A stretch of 64,000 nt of DNA from Chromatiaceae bacterium (GTDB taxonomy: Bacteria; Pseudomonadota; Gammaproteobacteria; Chromatiales; Chromatiaceae). Numbering within the stretch: position 1 is the first letter of the stretch; each line of letters starts with the position of its first letter. The position numbers and the translations under genes are program-made. The DNA is taken from contig JACDZG010000009.1 of assembly GCA_013426805.1 (NCBI GenBank), positions 36,551 through 100,550 of the forward strand, written 5' to 3'. Positions 20,629 through 29,877 of the stretch are shown here, piece by piece. The notes below the pieces were generated by a model. That model saw nothing but the letters and a program-made list of their open reading frames with translations, was not told where the DNA came from and did no database searches.

Positions 20629-20733
20629 GACGACCGTGCCGATCGCACGGTGGCGGGGTTAATGACCAAGGCCAACGCCGACAATCTACTCAGTAAGGCC
20701 CACACACCGAAATCCCCACGTCGAAGTAAGACC

Positions 20734-21129
20734 ATGTTCGCCATCCACCCCCAACTCCTCGCTGACTGCCATGCCTTGGGGCGGCTGCCCGCGACCCATT
20801 TGTTGTTGCACAAGAACGCCGCCGTGCCCTGGTGCATCCTGGTTCCGGAGACGGATCTGGCAAACCTGTTGGACTTGCCCGTCGCCCAGCGCGACGCGGT
20901 GCTGGCGGACTGCAAGCGGGTCAGCGATTATCTGGTGGGTCCGCTTGGCTGCACCAGGGTCAACGTCGCCTGGATCGGTAATCTGGTGTCGCAGTTGCAC
21001 ATCCATCTGATTGGACGGAACCCGGCGGACGCGTGCTGGCCTAAACCGGTCTGGGGCCACCTGGAGCGGACCTGTGACTACAGTCCGGCGCAGATCGCGG
21101 CGATTCGCACCGGAATCTGCGGGGCCTGA
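20734..21129 (+). CDS. HIT-family hydrolase
   Basis: 131 aa. The ATG at 20734 is preferred to an upstream in-frame ATG at 20662 because MFAIHPQLLADCHALGRLP is the conserved family start and the upstream codons overlap repeat debris. The histidine-triad-type motif is QLHIHLIGR near residue 88, in the QxHxH form seen in small proteobacterial HIT proteins that act on nucleotide conjugates. The segment HLLLHKNAAVPWCILVPE also matches. It is a single-gene unit between repeats and the zinc-ribbon gene. Confidence 0.9.
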   Translation: MFAIHPQLLADCHALGRLPATHLLLHKNAAVPWCILVPETDLANLLDLPVAQRDAVLADCKRVSDYLVGPLGCTRVNVAWIGNLVSQLHIHLIGRNPADACWPKPVWGHLERTCDYSPAQIAAIRTGICGA

Positions 21130-21265
21130 ACCCGGAGGCGGGCGGACCGAGCGCTTTACCGGTTGCGAAATCCGCTCCATCGCGCAAACTTGCCCTATAT
21201 ATGATCAAAACCGCGCGCCCCACGAGGCGACGGGACCTCTACCGACCAACCAGACGGAGCCCCCG

Positions 21266-21835
21266 ATGACCGATCCGGATCAGAAACAGCCTGGTGAGAC
21301 GCCAGTCGACAAGATGGTGAAAGCCTACGAGGAAATGCTCAAGCACACCCAGGAGACCCTGGGGCAGGCCGGGCAGGAGACTGTCCCCCGCTTCCGGGAG
21401 TTACTGGAGACGGCGCGGGACAATATGGTGGAACTGGGCGAGTTGACCCGGGAAGAGGCCAATAAGGTCTCTGAGTATCTGCGCCGGGACGTCGAGGATG
21501 CCGCGACCTATATCGCCGAGACCGGCCGGAACATCCATGACTGGTGGCGCTTCGACCTCGAGTTGATGGAGCAGCGGATGATGGATCTGTTCGCGCGGGC
21601 GGCGGACCAGACCAGCCTGCAACTCGCTCAGTGGGCGGAGAACGCCCGCCAGTTCAGCCTGTATCAGGCCGGCGAGGTCACCGGCCCCGGTACTCTGGTG
21701 TGCGACCGGTGCGGGGCCGAGACTCACTTCGTGCAGGCCGGACGCATCCCGCCGTGCGCCGACTGCGGCGGCACGGCATTCAAGCGCAAGGAGCAGACCG
21801 CGGGGACCGAGGCGTCCGGATCGTCCGAGCCGTGA
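21266..21835 (+). CDS. Zinc-ribbon protein of the DUF1451 family
   Basis: 189 aa. A long helical, acidic N-terminal region (residues 15-125, MVKAYEEMLKHTQETL onward, with heptad character) precedes a C-terminal zinc ribbon whose four cysteines are in LVCDRCGAET and IPPCADCGGTAF. This is the layout of gammaproteobacterial zinc ribbon-containing proteins of DUF1451; function unknown. A possible -10 (TATATAT around 21197) lies upstream. The start follows GACGGAG. Confidence 0.85.
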   Translation: MTDPDQKQPGETPVDKMVKAYEEMLKHTQETLGQAGQETVPRFRELLETARDNMVELGELTREEANKVSEYLRRDVEDAATYIAETGRNIHDWWRFDLELMEQRMMDLFARAADQTSLQLAQWAENARQFSLYQAGEVTGPGTLVCDRCGAETHFVQAGRIPPCADCGGTAFKRKEQTAGTEASGSSEP

Positions 21836-21890
21836 GTCCGGGTCCGGGGTGAGGCGTCAGCCGGCGCTGGAAATTCAATCACGGCGCCCG

Positions 21891-21896
21891 TATAGT
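21891..21896 (+). promoter_or_regulatory. Probable -10 element of the gcv transcript
   Basis: TATAGT lies 14 nt before the first conserved bases of the glycine riboswitch, so transcription would start right at the aptamer. The -35 region is weak (CTGGAA about 18 nt upstream). Confidence 0.45.
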
Positions 21897-21909
21897 CACG
21901 GCTCGCGTC

Positions 21910-22193
21910 ATGCCCCGCGGGAGAGACCGGACCTTCAGCTACGATCAATTTCGTTGAGTTTGCTGTAAGGCCCGGCGCCGAAGGCGCAACACCGCCCGGA
22001 ATCGCTCAGGCAACAGGGACCGTGGGGCTCAAGACCGACTCTGGAGAGCGGTTGCCGTCTGCCCGTCAGACCGCAACCCACCGATGGGGCAGCCGGCCCC
22101 GCGTGACCGATCTGCTGCGCGGGTGCGTTTTGCCCCGTCAAGCGGGGCGCTTCACGCCGAGCCGCAAACTCTCAGGTCCAGGACAGAGGGGCG
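21910..22193 (+). promoter_or_regulatory. Tandem glycine riboswitch (two aptamers)
   Basis: Aptamer 1 runs from GCGGGAGAGACCGG (21917-21930) through CGCCGAAGGCGCAAC (21976-21990) to ATCGCTCAGGCAACAGGGACC (about 22001-22021). Aptamer 2 runs from CTCTGGAGAGCGG (22039-22051) to CCGAGCCGCAAACTCTCAGG (22157-22176) and GGACAGAGGGG (22181-22191). These are the conserved cores of the glycine-sensing RNA, and the short linker and order match the natural tandem form. Directly upstream of gcvT, it should switch on glycine cleavage genes when glycine is abundant. Confidence 0.92.
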
Positions 22194-22282
22194 AAGCCGC
22201 GGGTCCCCAGTGGCCCTCGGCACCGTGCTGTCGCGTCGTTTCGATCCTCGCGGCGGCTCCGCCTGATCTTGAGGAGAGTCGA

Positions 22283-23374
22283 ATGGGATTGCGTACCCCC
22301 TTGTTTGCCGAGCATGAGCGGCTCAATGCCCGCATCGTGCCATTCGGCGGTTGGGACATGCCGCTGCACTATGGTTCCCAGCTCGAAGAACACCATGCGG
22401 TGCGTCGCCATGCCGGGATCTTCGACGTTTCCCACATGCAGCCGGTGGATATCACAGGCTCCGGTGCCGGCGCGTTTCTGCGTCGGCTCCTGGCGAATGA
22501 CGTGGTGAAGCTCAAGGACCCCGGCAAGGCGCTCTACAGTTGCATGCTCAACGATCAGGGCGGAGTCGTGGATGACCTGATCTGCTATTTTCGGGGTCCC
22601 GAGCGCTATCGCCTGGTGGTCAACGCCGGCACCGCGGATAAAGATCTCGACTGGATGCAGGCGCATGCGGCCGGGTTTGATGTGCACATCGACCGTCGCC
22701 GTGACTTGGCGATGATCGCCATTCAGGGACCGCAAGCGCGTGCGCTCGCCGCCCCACTGCTGCCTGCCGACTGCCGCGACGCGGCCCTCGCCATTGCCCC
22801 TTTTTTTGCCGCCGATGGGGCGCGCTGGTTCGTCGGCCGCACGGGGTATACCGGTGAGGACGGCTTCGAGGTCATACTCCCGGCCGACGAGGCTCCGGGT
22901 CTGTGGCAGGGCCTGATTGCCGCCGGGATTCAGCCCTGCGGCCTGGGTGCGCGTGACACGCTGCGGCTGGAGGCCGGCATGAACCTCTACGGCCAGGACA
23001 TGGACGAGACGGTTGGCCCCCTGGAGTCCGGTCTGGGCTGGACCATCGCCTGGGAGCCCTTGGAGCGTCAGTTCATCGGTCGCGAGGCCTTGGTTGCGCT
23101 GCGCGACAACCCGGCGCGACGCGACTTCGTGGGACTGTTGCTGACCGGGCGGGGGGTGTTGCGCGGCCACCAACAGGTCTTGAGCGAAGGGCGCGTGGTC
23201 GGCGAGATCACCTCCGGCGGCTTTGCGCCGACCCTGGAGCGCTCGATCGCGCTGGCGCGGGTCGCGCCCGGGCTTGGTGCGACCTGTGCGGTCGACATCC
23301 GCGGCAAGGCCGTGCCGGTGCGGGTGGTCAAGACCACCTTCGTGCGCCACGGCAAGCCGGCCCAGGCACTTTAG
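22283..23374 (+). CDS. gcvT: Glycine cleavage T-protein (aminomethyltransferase)
   Basis: 363 aa. It takes the aminomethyl group from lipoyl-GcvH and passes the carbon to tetrahydrofolate, releasing ammonia. ATG at 22283 follows GAGGAGAGTC, and the conserved start [30 protein letters not shown] lies immediately after; upstream codons belong to the riboswitch. Other marks: FDVSHM, the folate-binding [36 protein letters not shown], and the C-terminal [21 protein letters not shown]. First gene of a glycine-induced operon. Confidence 0.97.
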   Translation: MGLRTPLFAEHERLNARIVPFGGWDMPLHYGSQLEEHHAVRRHAGIFDVSHMQPVDITGSGAGAFLRRLLANDVVKLKDPGKALYSCMLNDQGGVVDDLICYFRGPERYRLVVNAGTADKDLDWMQAHAAGFDVHIDRRRDLAMIAIQGPQARALAAPLLPADCRDAALAIAPFFAADGARWFVGRTGYTGEDGFEVILPADEAPGLWQGLIAAGIQPCGLGARDTLRLEAGMNLYGQDMDETVGPLESGLGWTIAWEPLERQFIGREALVALRDNPARRDFVGLLLTGRGVLRGHQQVLSEGRVVGEITSGGFAPTLERSIALARVAPGLGATCAVDIRGKAVPVRVVKTTFVRHGKPAQAL

Positions 23375-23444
23375 GCGACTCGACAGAGATTGCCTTGTAT
23401 TTACAGCGAAGGCCGGCCCTGCCGGCCCCTACCGGGAGAGAACC

Positions 23445-23837
23445 ATGAGCGCAGTCCACGCTGACCTTCATTACACCAAGACTCACGAGTGGGTGAAGGT
23501 CCATGGCGACGGTACCGCCACGGTCGGCATTACCGACCATGCCCAAGAGGCGCTGGGCGACATCGTCTTCGTTGAGCCCCCGGACCTCGGCCGGCAGGTA
23601 GATGTCGGCGACGGCTGCGCCGTGGTCGAATCGGTGAAGGCGGCCTCCGATATTTATGCCCCGTTGGCGGGTGAGGTGGTCGCGGTCAATACCGCACTTG
23701 CCGACACACCGGAACTCATCAACGAGAGTGCTTACGGGGACGGCTGGATCTTCACCCTGCGCATCGCCGATGCGGGTGCCGTCGACGGTTTGCTCGATGC
23801 CGCCGGCTATCAGGCGGTGCTGGACGCGGAGGCCTGA
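23445..23837 (+). CDS. gcvH: Glycine cleavage H-protein
   Basis: 130 aa lipoyl carrier. The lipoylated lysine is K65 in [21 protein letters not shown] at the start and GWIFTLRI near the end are family marks. The ATG follows GGGAGAGAACC. It shuttles the aminomethyl group between GcvP and GcvT; the fourth enzyme, dihydrolipoamide dehydrogenase, is not in the window. Confidence 0.97.
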   Translation: MSAVHADLHYTKTHEWVKVHGDGTATVGITDHAQEALGDIVFVEPPDLGRQVDVGDGCAVVESVKAASDIYAPLAGEVVAVNTALADTPELINESAYGDGWIFTLRIADAGAVDGLLDAAGYQAVLDAEA

Positions 23838-23844
23838 GTCCGCC

Positions 23845-25257
23845 ATGCCCTTCGTACCCCATACCGACGAAGACGTGGCCGCGATGCTCGGCGCGATCGG
23901 CGTCGCCACCATCGACGACCTGTTCGACGAGATTCCGCGCGAACTGCGCATCGGCGAACTCGCCGCCATTCCCGCGGGGATGGCTGAAATGGACATCACC
24001 CGGTTGATGCAGGCCCGCGCCCGTGCCGACGGCCAGCCACTCTGCTTTATCGGCGCCGGGGCCTATGACCACCACATTCCGGCGGCGGTATGGCAGATCG
24101 CTTCCCGCGGTGAGTTCTACAGTGCCTATACACCGTATCAAGCGGAGGCGAGCCAGGGCACCTTGCAACTGCTCTACGAATTCCAGTCGATGATGACGGC
24201 GCTGACCGCGCTCGACGTGTCGAATGCCTCACTGTACGACGGGGCCTCGGCGCTGGCGGAGGCGGTGCTGATGGCGGTGCGTGCCAACCGCAAGACCAAG
24301 TCGAATCGCGTGCTGGTCCCGCGTGCCCTGCATCCGGCCTATCGGCGGGTGTTGCGCGGGATCGTCGAATCTCAGGGGATCGAGGTCATCGAGGCCCCCT
24401 TCGACCGCCAGGGCGGGCAGACCCCGGCCGCGGCGCTGGACGCCCTGGTCGGTGACGGCGGTTTCGCCGCGATCGTCATCAATCAGCCGAATTTTTTCGG
24501 CATCATCGAAGAGGTGGATGTGCTGACCGATTGGGCCCACGCTCAGGGAGCGCTGGCCATCGCCGTGGTGAATCCGATTGCCATGGCGCTGCTCAAGGCG
24601 CCGGGTGAATGGGGCGCGGTCGGTCCCGAGCGGGGTGCGGACATCGCCTGCGGCGAAGCCCAGCCGTTGGGGATGCCGCTGTCCTCCGGCGGGCCCTACG
24701 CGGGCTTTCTGTGCTGTAAAAAGGACCTGGTACGCCAGATGCCGGGGCGGATCGTCGGGCGCACCCTGGATCTGGAGGGTAAACCCGGCTTCACCCTGAC
24801 ACTCCAGGCGCGGGAGCAGCATATCCGCCGCGGCAAGGCGACCTCCAACATTTGCACCAATCAGGGGTTGCTGGTCACCGCCGCCACCATTCATCTGGCG
24901 CTGCTGGGGACGGCGGGTCTGGAGCGGGTAGCCGCGGCTTGTCACGCCAATACCCGCCGGCTCGCGGCCTTGCTGTGCGAGATCCCGGGAGTAGAACCCC
25001 GGTTCGACCGCCCCATGTTCCACGAACAAGTGCTGCGCCTGCCCGCCCCGACCGCGGACTTGTTGCGTGCACTAGCCGCCCACGGTGTGCTGGGCGGATT
25101 CGATCTGGGTCCGGATTATCCGGATCTGGACCCGGCACTCCTGGTCTGTGCGACCGAGTTGCGGACCGAGGAGGAAATGCAGCGTTACGTGACGACACTG
25201 GCTCGGGTGATCGCCGCCAGGACTCAGGCGAAATGCCCGGTGGAGCCGAAGATCTAG
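23845..25257 (+). CDS. gcvPA: Glycine dehydrogenase (decarboxylating) subunit 1
   Basis: 470 aa, the N-terminal half-type subunit of the split P-protein. The start [19 protein letters not shown] seven bases after gcvH is the family start. Marks are [56 protein letters not shown] and [20 protein letters not shown]. It pairs with GcvPB to decarboxylate glycine with PLP; the PLP lysine is on the other subunit. The partner gene is separated from it by tpx. Confidence 0.96.
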   Translation: MPFVPHTDEDVAAMLGAIGVATIDDLFDEIPRELRIGELAAIPAGMAEMDITRLMQARARADGQPLCFIGAGAYDHHIPAAVWQIASRGEFYSAYTPYQAEASQGTLQLLYEFQSMMTALTALDVSNASLYDGASALAEAVLMAVRANRKTKSNRVLVPRALHPAYRRVLRGIVESQGIEVIEAPFDRQGGQTPAAALDALVGDGGFAAIVINQPNFFGIIEEVDVLTDWAHAQGALAIAVVNPIAMALLKAPGEWGAVGPERGADIACGEAQPLGMPLSSGGPYAGFLCCKKDLVRQMPGRIVGRTLDLEGKPGFTLTLQAREQHIRRGKATSNICTNQGLLVTAATIHLALLGTAGLERVAAACHANTRRLAALLCEIPGVEPRFDRPMFHEQVLRLPAPTADLLRALAAHGVLGGFDLGPDYPDLDPALLVCATELRTEEEMQRYVTTLARVIAARTQAKCPVEPKI

Positions 25258-25405
25258 TGGCGAGTCGATCGGCTGGCGGTGAGAGATCATCACCACCCAT
25301 CGCCGCGGTCTGCCCCGGCACCCGTCGACTCGCGCTCTGCTGTCCGTTACATGCGCCCTGCGATTGATGACCCGCCAACAACCCAACCACCACTGGAGAT
25401 GACAT

Positions 25406-25903
25406 ATGGCCAAGACCGCTCTGCAAGGTAATCCCGTCAGCCTGTCCGGCGACCTGCCCGCCGTCGGCAGCGAGGCACCCGACTTTCAGCTGGTTGCCAA
25501 AGACCTGGGTGACAAGACCCTGGCCGACTTCGCCGGGAAGAAGAAGCTGCTGAACATCGTCCCGAGCCTGGACACCGGCGTCTGCGCCGCATCGACCAAG
25601 AAGTTCAACGAGGCCATGGCCGGCAAGACCGACGCGGTCGCACTGGTCATCTCGGCCGACTTGCCGTTCGCCATGGGCCGCTTCTGTGACGCCGAGGGCA
25701 TCACCAATGTCGTCAGTCTGTCCATGATGCGCTCGCACAACTTCGCAAAGGACTATGGTGTGCTGATCACCGATGGGCCGCTCGCCGGCATCACTGCCCG
25801 CGCTGTCGTGGTGCTCGCTGCCGACAACAAGGTCGTCTATACGCAGTTGGTCCCGGAGATCACCCAGGAGCCCGACTACGACGCGGCACTGGCCGCGCTC
25901 TAG
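25406..25903 (+). CDS. tpx: Thiol peroxidase (Tpx, atypical 2-Cys peroxiredoxin)
   Basis: 165 aa. Peroxidatic cysteine C60 in PSLDTGVCA and resolving cysteine C94 in GRFCDAEG, spaced as in E. coli Tpx; the start [18 protein letters not shown] is typical. It reduces hydroperoxides using thioredoxin. It sits between gcvPA and gcvPB in the same orientation, with 148 bp upstream and 94 bp downstream, so it may be read in the glycine operon or have its own promoter. TGAGGCC/GGCCTCA (25920-25937) is a possible terminator hairpin after it. Confidence 0.96.
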   Translation: MAKTALQGNPVSLSGDLPAVGSEAPDFQLVAKDLGDKTLADFAGKKKLLNIVPSLDTGVCAASTKKFNEAMAGKTDAVALVISADLPFAMGRFCDAEGITNVVSLSMMRSHNFAKDYGVLITDGPLAGITARAVVVLAADNKVVYTQLVPEITQEPDYDAALAAL

Positions 25904-25997
25904 TCATTCGCGGGATCGGTGAGGCCAATGGGCCTCATCCGGTCCTGCCACGTCCTGTGGTCTGCGCAGTACCCAACCGAACCGAATTAAGCCGCAC

Positions 25998-27458
25998 ATG
26001 CTGATCCAAGAACAATCCCGACCCGGCCGCCGTGCCGTCGCCCAGGCGCCGCTCTATTCCGCAGAGGTGTCCGATATTCCGGCCGGCGCTCGGCGCCTGG
26101 TCCCGCTGGTGTTGCCGGAGGTCTCGGAGCTGCAGGCAGTGCGTCACTACACCCGGCTGTCGCAGAAGAACTTCTCCATCGACACCCATTTCTATCCGCT
26201 GGGTTCCTGTACCATGAAGTACAACCCGCGGGCCTGCAATACGCTGGCGATGCTGCCGGGCTTGCTGGCGCGTCACCCGGCGGCCCCGGACAGCCACGGC
26301 CAAGGGCTGCTGGCCTGTCTATTCGAACTGCAGGAGATGCTCAAGGAGGTCACGGGGATGCACGCGGTGTCCCTGGCGCCATCCGCCGGGGCACAGGGCG
26401 AGTTCGCGGGTGTCGCCATGATTCGCGCCTACCATCGCGCCCGCAACGATAGCGCCCGCACCGAGATCCTGGTGCCGGACGCCGCCCACGGGACCAATCC
26501 CGCGTCGGCGGTGATGTGCGGGTTCGTGGCGCGGGAGATCCCGACGGGGCCGAACGGGGACGTCGACATCGCGGCCTTGCGTGAGGCGGTTGGCCCCCAG
26601 ACCGCGGGCATTATGCTCACCAACCCAAGCACGGTCGGCGTCTTTGACCGCAGTATTCAGGAGATCGCGGGCATCGTCCACGCGGCCGGGGGGCTGCTCT
26701 ACTATGACGGGGCCAACCTCAACGCCATCCTGGGCAAGGTGCGGCCTGGTGACATGGGCTTCGACGTCATCCATATGAACCTGCACAAGACTTTTTCCAC
26801 CCCCCATGGCGGCGGCGGTCCAGGTGCCGGTCCGGTGGGTGTGTCCAAACGCCTGGAGCCCTTTTTGCCGGTGCCGCTGGTCGTCCAGTCCGGCGATGAC
26901 TATCGCTGGGTGAGTGAACGCGAGCGGCCTCAGTCCATCGGCCGGCTGACCGCCTTCGGGGGCAACATGGGCATCCTGCTGCGTGCCTATGTCTATGCGC
27001 GGATGCTTGGGCGTGAGGGTATGAAGCGGGTCTCCGAATTCTCGACACTCAATGCCAATTATCTGATGACCCGACTGAAAGCGGCGGGATTCGATGCCGC
27101 CTACCCGCAACGGCGCGCCAGCCACGAATTCATCATCACCATGAAACGCGAGGCGCGCGACCTGGGCGTCAACGCCATGGACTTCGCCAAGCGCCTGCTC
27201 GATTATGGCTTCCATGCCCCAACCACCTATTTCCCGCTGCTGGTGCCGGAATGTCTGTTGATCGAGCCGACCGAGACCGAAACCAAGGAAGAACTCGACG
27301 ACTTCGTTGCCGCGCTGGTTGCCATTCGCGAGGAGGCGAGAACCAACCCGGACCTGGTGAAAGGCGCCCCCCACACCATGCCGGTGCGCCGACTCGACGA
27401 CGTGCGCGCGGCGCGTCAATTGGATCTGGCGTGGCGGCCGTCCGCTAACTGTACATAG
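25998..27458 (+). CDS. gcvPB: Glycine dehydrogenase (decarboxylating) subunit 2
   Basis: 486 aa, the PLP-binding subunit of the split P-protein. The cofactor lysine is K264 in [19 protein letters not shown]. Other marks are [33 protein letters not shown], and [12 protein letters not shown]. Completes the gcvT-H-PA-PB set. dgkA follows after a single base. Confidence 0.97.
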   Translation: MLIQEQSRPGRRAVAQAPLYSAEVSDIPAGARRLVPLVLPEVSELQAVRHYTRLSQKNFSIDTHFYPLGSCTMKYNPRACNTLAMLPGLLARHPAAPDSHGQGLLACLFELQEMLKEVTGMHAVSLAPSAGAQGEFAGVAMIRAYHRARNDSARTEILVPDAAHGTNPASAVMCGFVAREIPTGPNGDVDIAALREAVGPQTAGIMLTNPSTVGVFDRSIQEIAGIVHAAGGLLYYDGANLNAILGKVRPGDMGFDVIHMNLHKTFSTPHGGGGPGAGPVGVSKRLEPFLPVPLVVQSGDDYRWVSERERPQSIGRLTAFGGNMGILLRAYVYARMLGREGMKRVSEFSTLNANYLMTRLKAAGFDAAYPQRRASHEFIITMKREARDLGVNAMDFAKRLLDYGFHAPTTYFPLLVPECLLIEPTETETKEELDDFVAALVAIREEARTNPDLVKGAPHTMPVRRLDDVRAARQLDLAWRPSANCT

Positions 27459-27459
27459 T

Positions 27460-27831
27460 ATGGCCAATCAGAATGTTCGCGGCTGGCGGCGGCTCATTTA
27501 CGCCTTCGGCTATTCCATGGCGGGGTTCAAGGTCTGTTTCGAGGCGGAAGAAGCCTTCCGTCAGGAGTTATTCCTCTTAATGTTTCTCGCCCCACTCGGC
27601 TTGTGGCTGGGGGAAACGCCGATCGAGCGCGTGCTGTTGGTCGGCTGCCTGTTGATCGTGCTCATCGTGGAACTGCTCAATTCCGCCATCGAGGCCAACG
27701 TGGACCGCGTCGGTATGGAGCGGCACGAGCTCTCCGCCCGCGCGAAAGACATTGCCTCCGCCGCGGTCTTCATGAGCTTCGCGTTGACCGTGTTGACCTG
27801 GGGGCTGATCCTGCTTCCGAAATGGTTTTAA
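27460..27831 (+). CDS. dgkA: Diacylglycerol kinase (DgkA)
   Basis: 123 aa integral membrane enzyme with three membrane helices, phosphorylating diacylglycerol to phosphatidate in the inner membrane. Family marks: FEAEEAFRQELFL at the N-terminus and the catalytic VELLNSAIEANVDR with the following RAKDIASAAVF. Starts one base after the gcvPB stop, so it is presumably co-translated with it. Confidence 0.96.
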   Translation: MANQNVRGWRRLIYAFGYSMAGFKVCFEAEEAFRQELFLLMFLAPLGLWLGETPIERVLLVGCLLIVLIVELLNSAIEANVDRVGMERHELSARAKDIASAAVFMSFALTVLTWGLILLPKWF

Positions 27832-27869
27832 GCGGTTTGTCCGCGTTGTTCGCACGAGACGAGGTACCG

Positions 27870-28400
27870 ATGACTGCACATTTCACCGATCAGGGCTTCG
27901 CGCCGCTCGCCATCGCCATCCTGACCGTTTCGGATAGTCGCGGTGAGGATCAGGATACCTCGGGGCACTTGCTCCGGACGGCGGCCGTGGCGGCGGGTCA
28001 TCGGGTGGCCGCGAAAGAGATCGTGCGCGATGACGTCTATCAGCTGCGGTCAGTCTTCTCACGCTGGATCGCCGACCCGACGGTACAGGTGATCCTGAGC
28101 ACCGGCGGCACCGGTGTGACCGGCCGCGACAGCACCCCGGAGGCGGTAGCGCCTCTGCTGGACAAGCAGGTGGAAGGGTTCGGTGAATTGTTCCGTCAGC
28201 TATCCTACGCGGAGATCGGCACCTCCACGGTGCAGTCGCGGGCCTTCGCCGGGCTGGCCAACGGGACCTTCATCGTCTGCCTGCCTGGTTCCACCGATGC
28301 CTGTCGCACCGCCTGGGACCAGATTCTGATGGCCCAGCTCGATTCCCGCACCCGGCCCTGCAACTTCGCCCAGTTGATCCCGCGTCTGCTCGAGCGCTGA
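27870..28400 (+). CDS. moaB: Molybdenum cofactor biosynthesis protein MoaB
   Basis: 176 aa, MogA/MoaB family of molybdopterin adenylyltransferases. The substrate loop is [17 protein letters not shown], preceded by [14 protein letters not shown], and the C-terminal [22 protein letters not shown] segment is typical. The ATG at 27870 follows GACGAGGTACC. A decayed moeA lies directly downstream, an ordinary moaB-moeA pairing in related genomes. Confidence 0.94.
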   Translation: MTAHFTDQGFAPLAIAILTVSDSRGEDQDTSGHLLRTAAVAAGHRVAAKEIVRDDVYQLRSVFSRWIADPTVQVILSTGGTGVTGRDSTPEAVAPLLDKQVEGFGELFRQLSYAEIGTSTVQSRAFAGLANGTFIVCLPGSTDACRTAWDQILMAQLDSRTRPCNFAQLIPRLLER

Positions 28401-28434
28401 GGTACGGGGGTGTTTAAATTTCCAGGACGACACC

Positions 28435-28815
28435 ATGCACCCGATTCAGGACGGCTGTCCCGACCCCGCGAACCGGCCCCCGCTTTTCACCGGTGCGCCG
28501 CTCCCGGCGGGTGCGGATGTGGTAGCGATCCAGGAACGCTGCGTGCGTGATCGCGACTGGGTTGCGGTTCCAAGCGATCTAAGCAGTGGCGCGAATTGTC
28601 GCCATGCGGGGGAAGACATCGAGCGCGGTGCCGAGGTCATCGGCACGGGGACACGGCTGCGCCCGCAACACTTGGGGCTGGCTGCATCCGTGGGTGCGGC
28701 GCAACTGCGTGTCTATCGTCGGCTGCGGGTTGCGGTGTTCGACAATGGTAACGAACTGGTCATGCCCGGCCTCCCGCTGGGTCCGGGGCAGTTCCCGCCG
28801 GTGACCGGCGGCTGA
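28435..28815 (+). pseudogene. moeA: moeA fragment (molybdopterin molybdenumtransferase)
   Basis: About 126 codons of a roughly 400-residue protein. It carries only the middle of MoeA: LFTGAPLPAGADVVAIQERC, the GEDIERGAEVI...GTRLRPQHLGLAASVG stretch and LRVAVFDNGNELVMPGLPLGPGQ, where intact proteins usually have ST-GDEL and continue into the molybdopterin-binding domain. The N-terminal 90 residues are replaced by 15 unrelated codons and the C-terminal domain is absent, ending PPVTGG. A functional moeA must exist elsewhere if Moco is made. Confidence 0.85.
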
Positions 28816-29033
28816 GCCGTTCGGACTTGGAGCAGGCACGGTGCGGCGCTTCTGCGAACAGCTTCACGGCGCCGATTCACGCGATCCAGTATTGGATAGT
28901 TGGTAGATGCCGCGCAACCAGGCTGTCGCGCAGAGGGGGTGGGTGGGGCCGATCGCGTGGTACGCGTTTTTCAAGTGGCGTCCAGTCACCCTGGACTACA
29001 ATGCGCCAAGGGTCGCCATCGGAGGTAACTTCA

Positions 29034-29864
29034 GTGACATACAGCGATATTCCGCGCCTGTTGACGATGACCATCGTGTGGTTGTTGTTGCTGGTGTGGT
29101 TTCTCATCGCCGATCGCAGCGGCTGCGTGGCGACCCTGGGGGTATGGGTCGTTTTTTCCATTATCGTGTTCGTCTCCGGTATTGAAAGTGCGCTGGCGAA
29201 GCGACGCGTGTTTCTTAATGAGTGCCTGGAGCCGCGCACCTTTCTGTTTCGGTTGTTACAGCGTCGCTACCTGCTCATCGCCATCACGATTCTCACGTCT
29301 GCCGTGCTGGCCCTGTTCCTCATGGTCAGCGCGCTGAGTTTTGCTTCGCGCTATTGGTCGTTGATGTTCGCCGACGTTTTGTTGGTGTCGCTGCTGCTGC
29401 CGCGGTTCTACGGAGTTTTCGCCGGACAGTTGCGCGAGCCGTACCGTTATGTGATCGCCCGCCGCTGGGCCATGTGGGTCAGTACACTGTTCCTCTGGCT
29501 GGAATCACTCTTGGTCCTCATGTTCTCAAACGAGCAAAACTTCATTGGGTTGCGCTGGCAGGAAGTCATTACCTACGGCAGTACGGGATTCGACCTTCCC
29601 TGCGCCCGCGTCGGCGTCATCGCCTCGCTGGTTTCTGCCCTGGATGACCTGGGACAATGGTCGGTGCAGAATCTGGCGCGCAGCCTTCAGGATCTTCCTC
29701 AGGCTGTTATGGCGTCCGCCAGTCTGTTCGTTTACGTCGTTTTGTCGCTCTTGCTCGCTTACGCTTATAGTCGCGCGCTGATCGGTGTGGTAGGACGGCC
29801 CTGGACTATGTGGCGCATCGAGCCGCGCCAGCGCTCATTGATTGCGGGTGACGGAGCCGGTTGA
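29034..29864 (+). CDS. Polytopic membrane protein of unknown function
   Basis: 276 aa from a GTG at 29034, chosen for the GGAGGT eight bases upstream; the longer frame upstream is arginine-rich and unlikely. About six hydrophobic segments: near residues 8-25, 30-47, 82-105, 112-128, 145-165 and 220-245. A soluble loop between the last two carries ALDDLGQWSVQNLARSLQDLP. No family recognised. It ends 14 bp before the ATG of the coiled-coil/FGE protein, so the two are probably one transcription unit and may act together in the membrane. Confidence 0.65.
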   Translation: MTYSDIPRLLTMTIVWLLLLVWFLIADRSGCVATLGVWVVFSIIVFVSGIESALAKRRVFLNECLEPRTFLFRLLQRRYLLIAITILTSAVLALFLMVSALSFASRYWSLMFADVLLVSLLLPRFYGVFAGQLREPYRYVIARRWAMWVSTLFLWLESLLVLMFSNEQNFIGLRWQEVITYGSTGFDLPCARVGVIASLVSALDDLGQWSVQNLARSLQDLPQAVMASASLFVYVVLSLLLAYAYSRALIGVVGRPWTMWRIEPRQRSLIAGDGAG

Positions 29865-29877
29865 TGCTGATGCCTGT

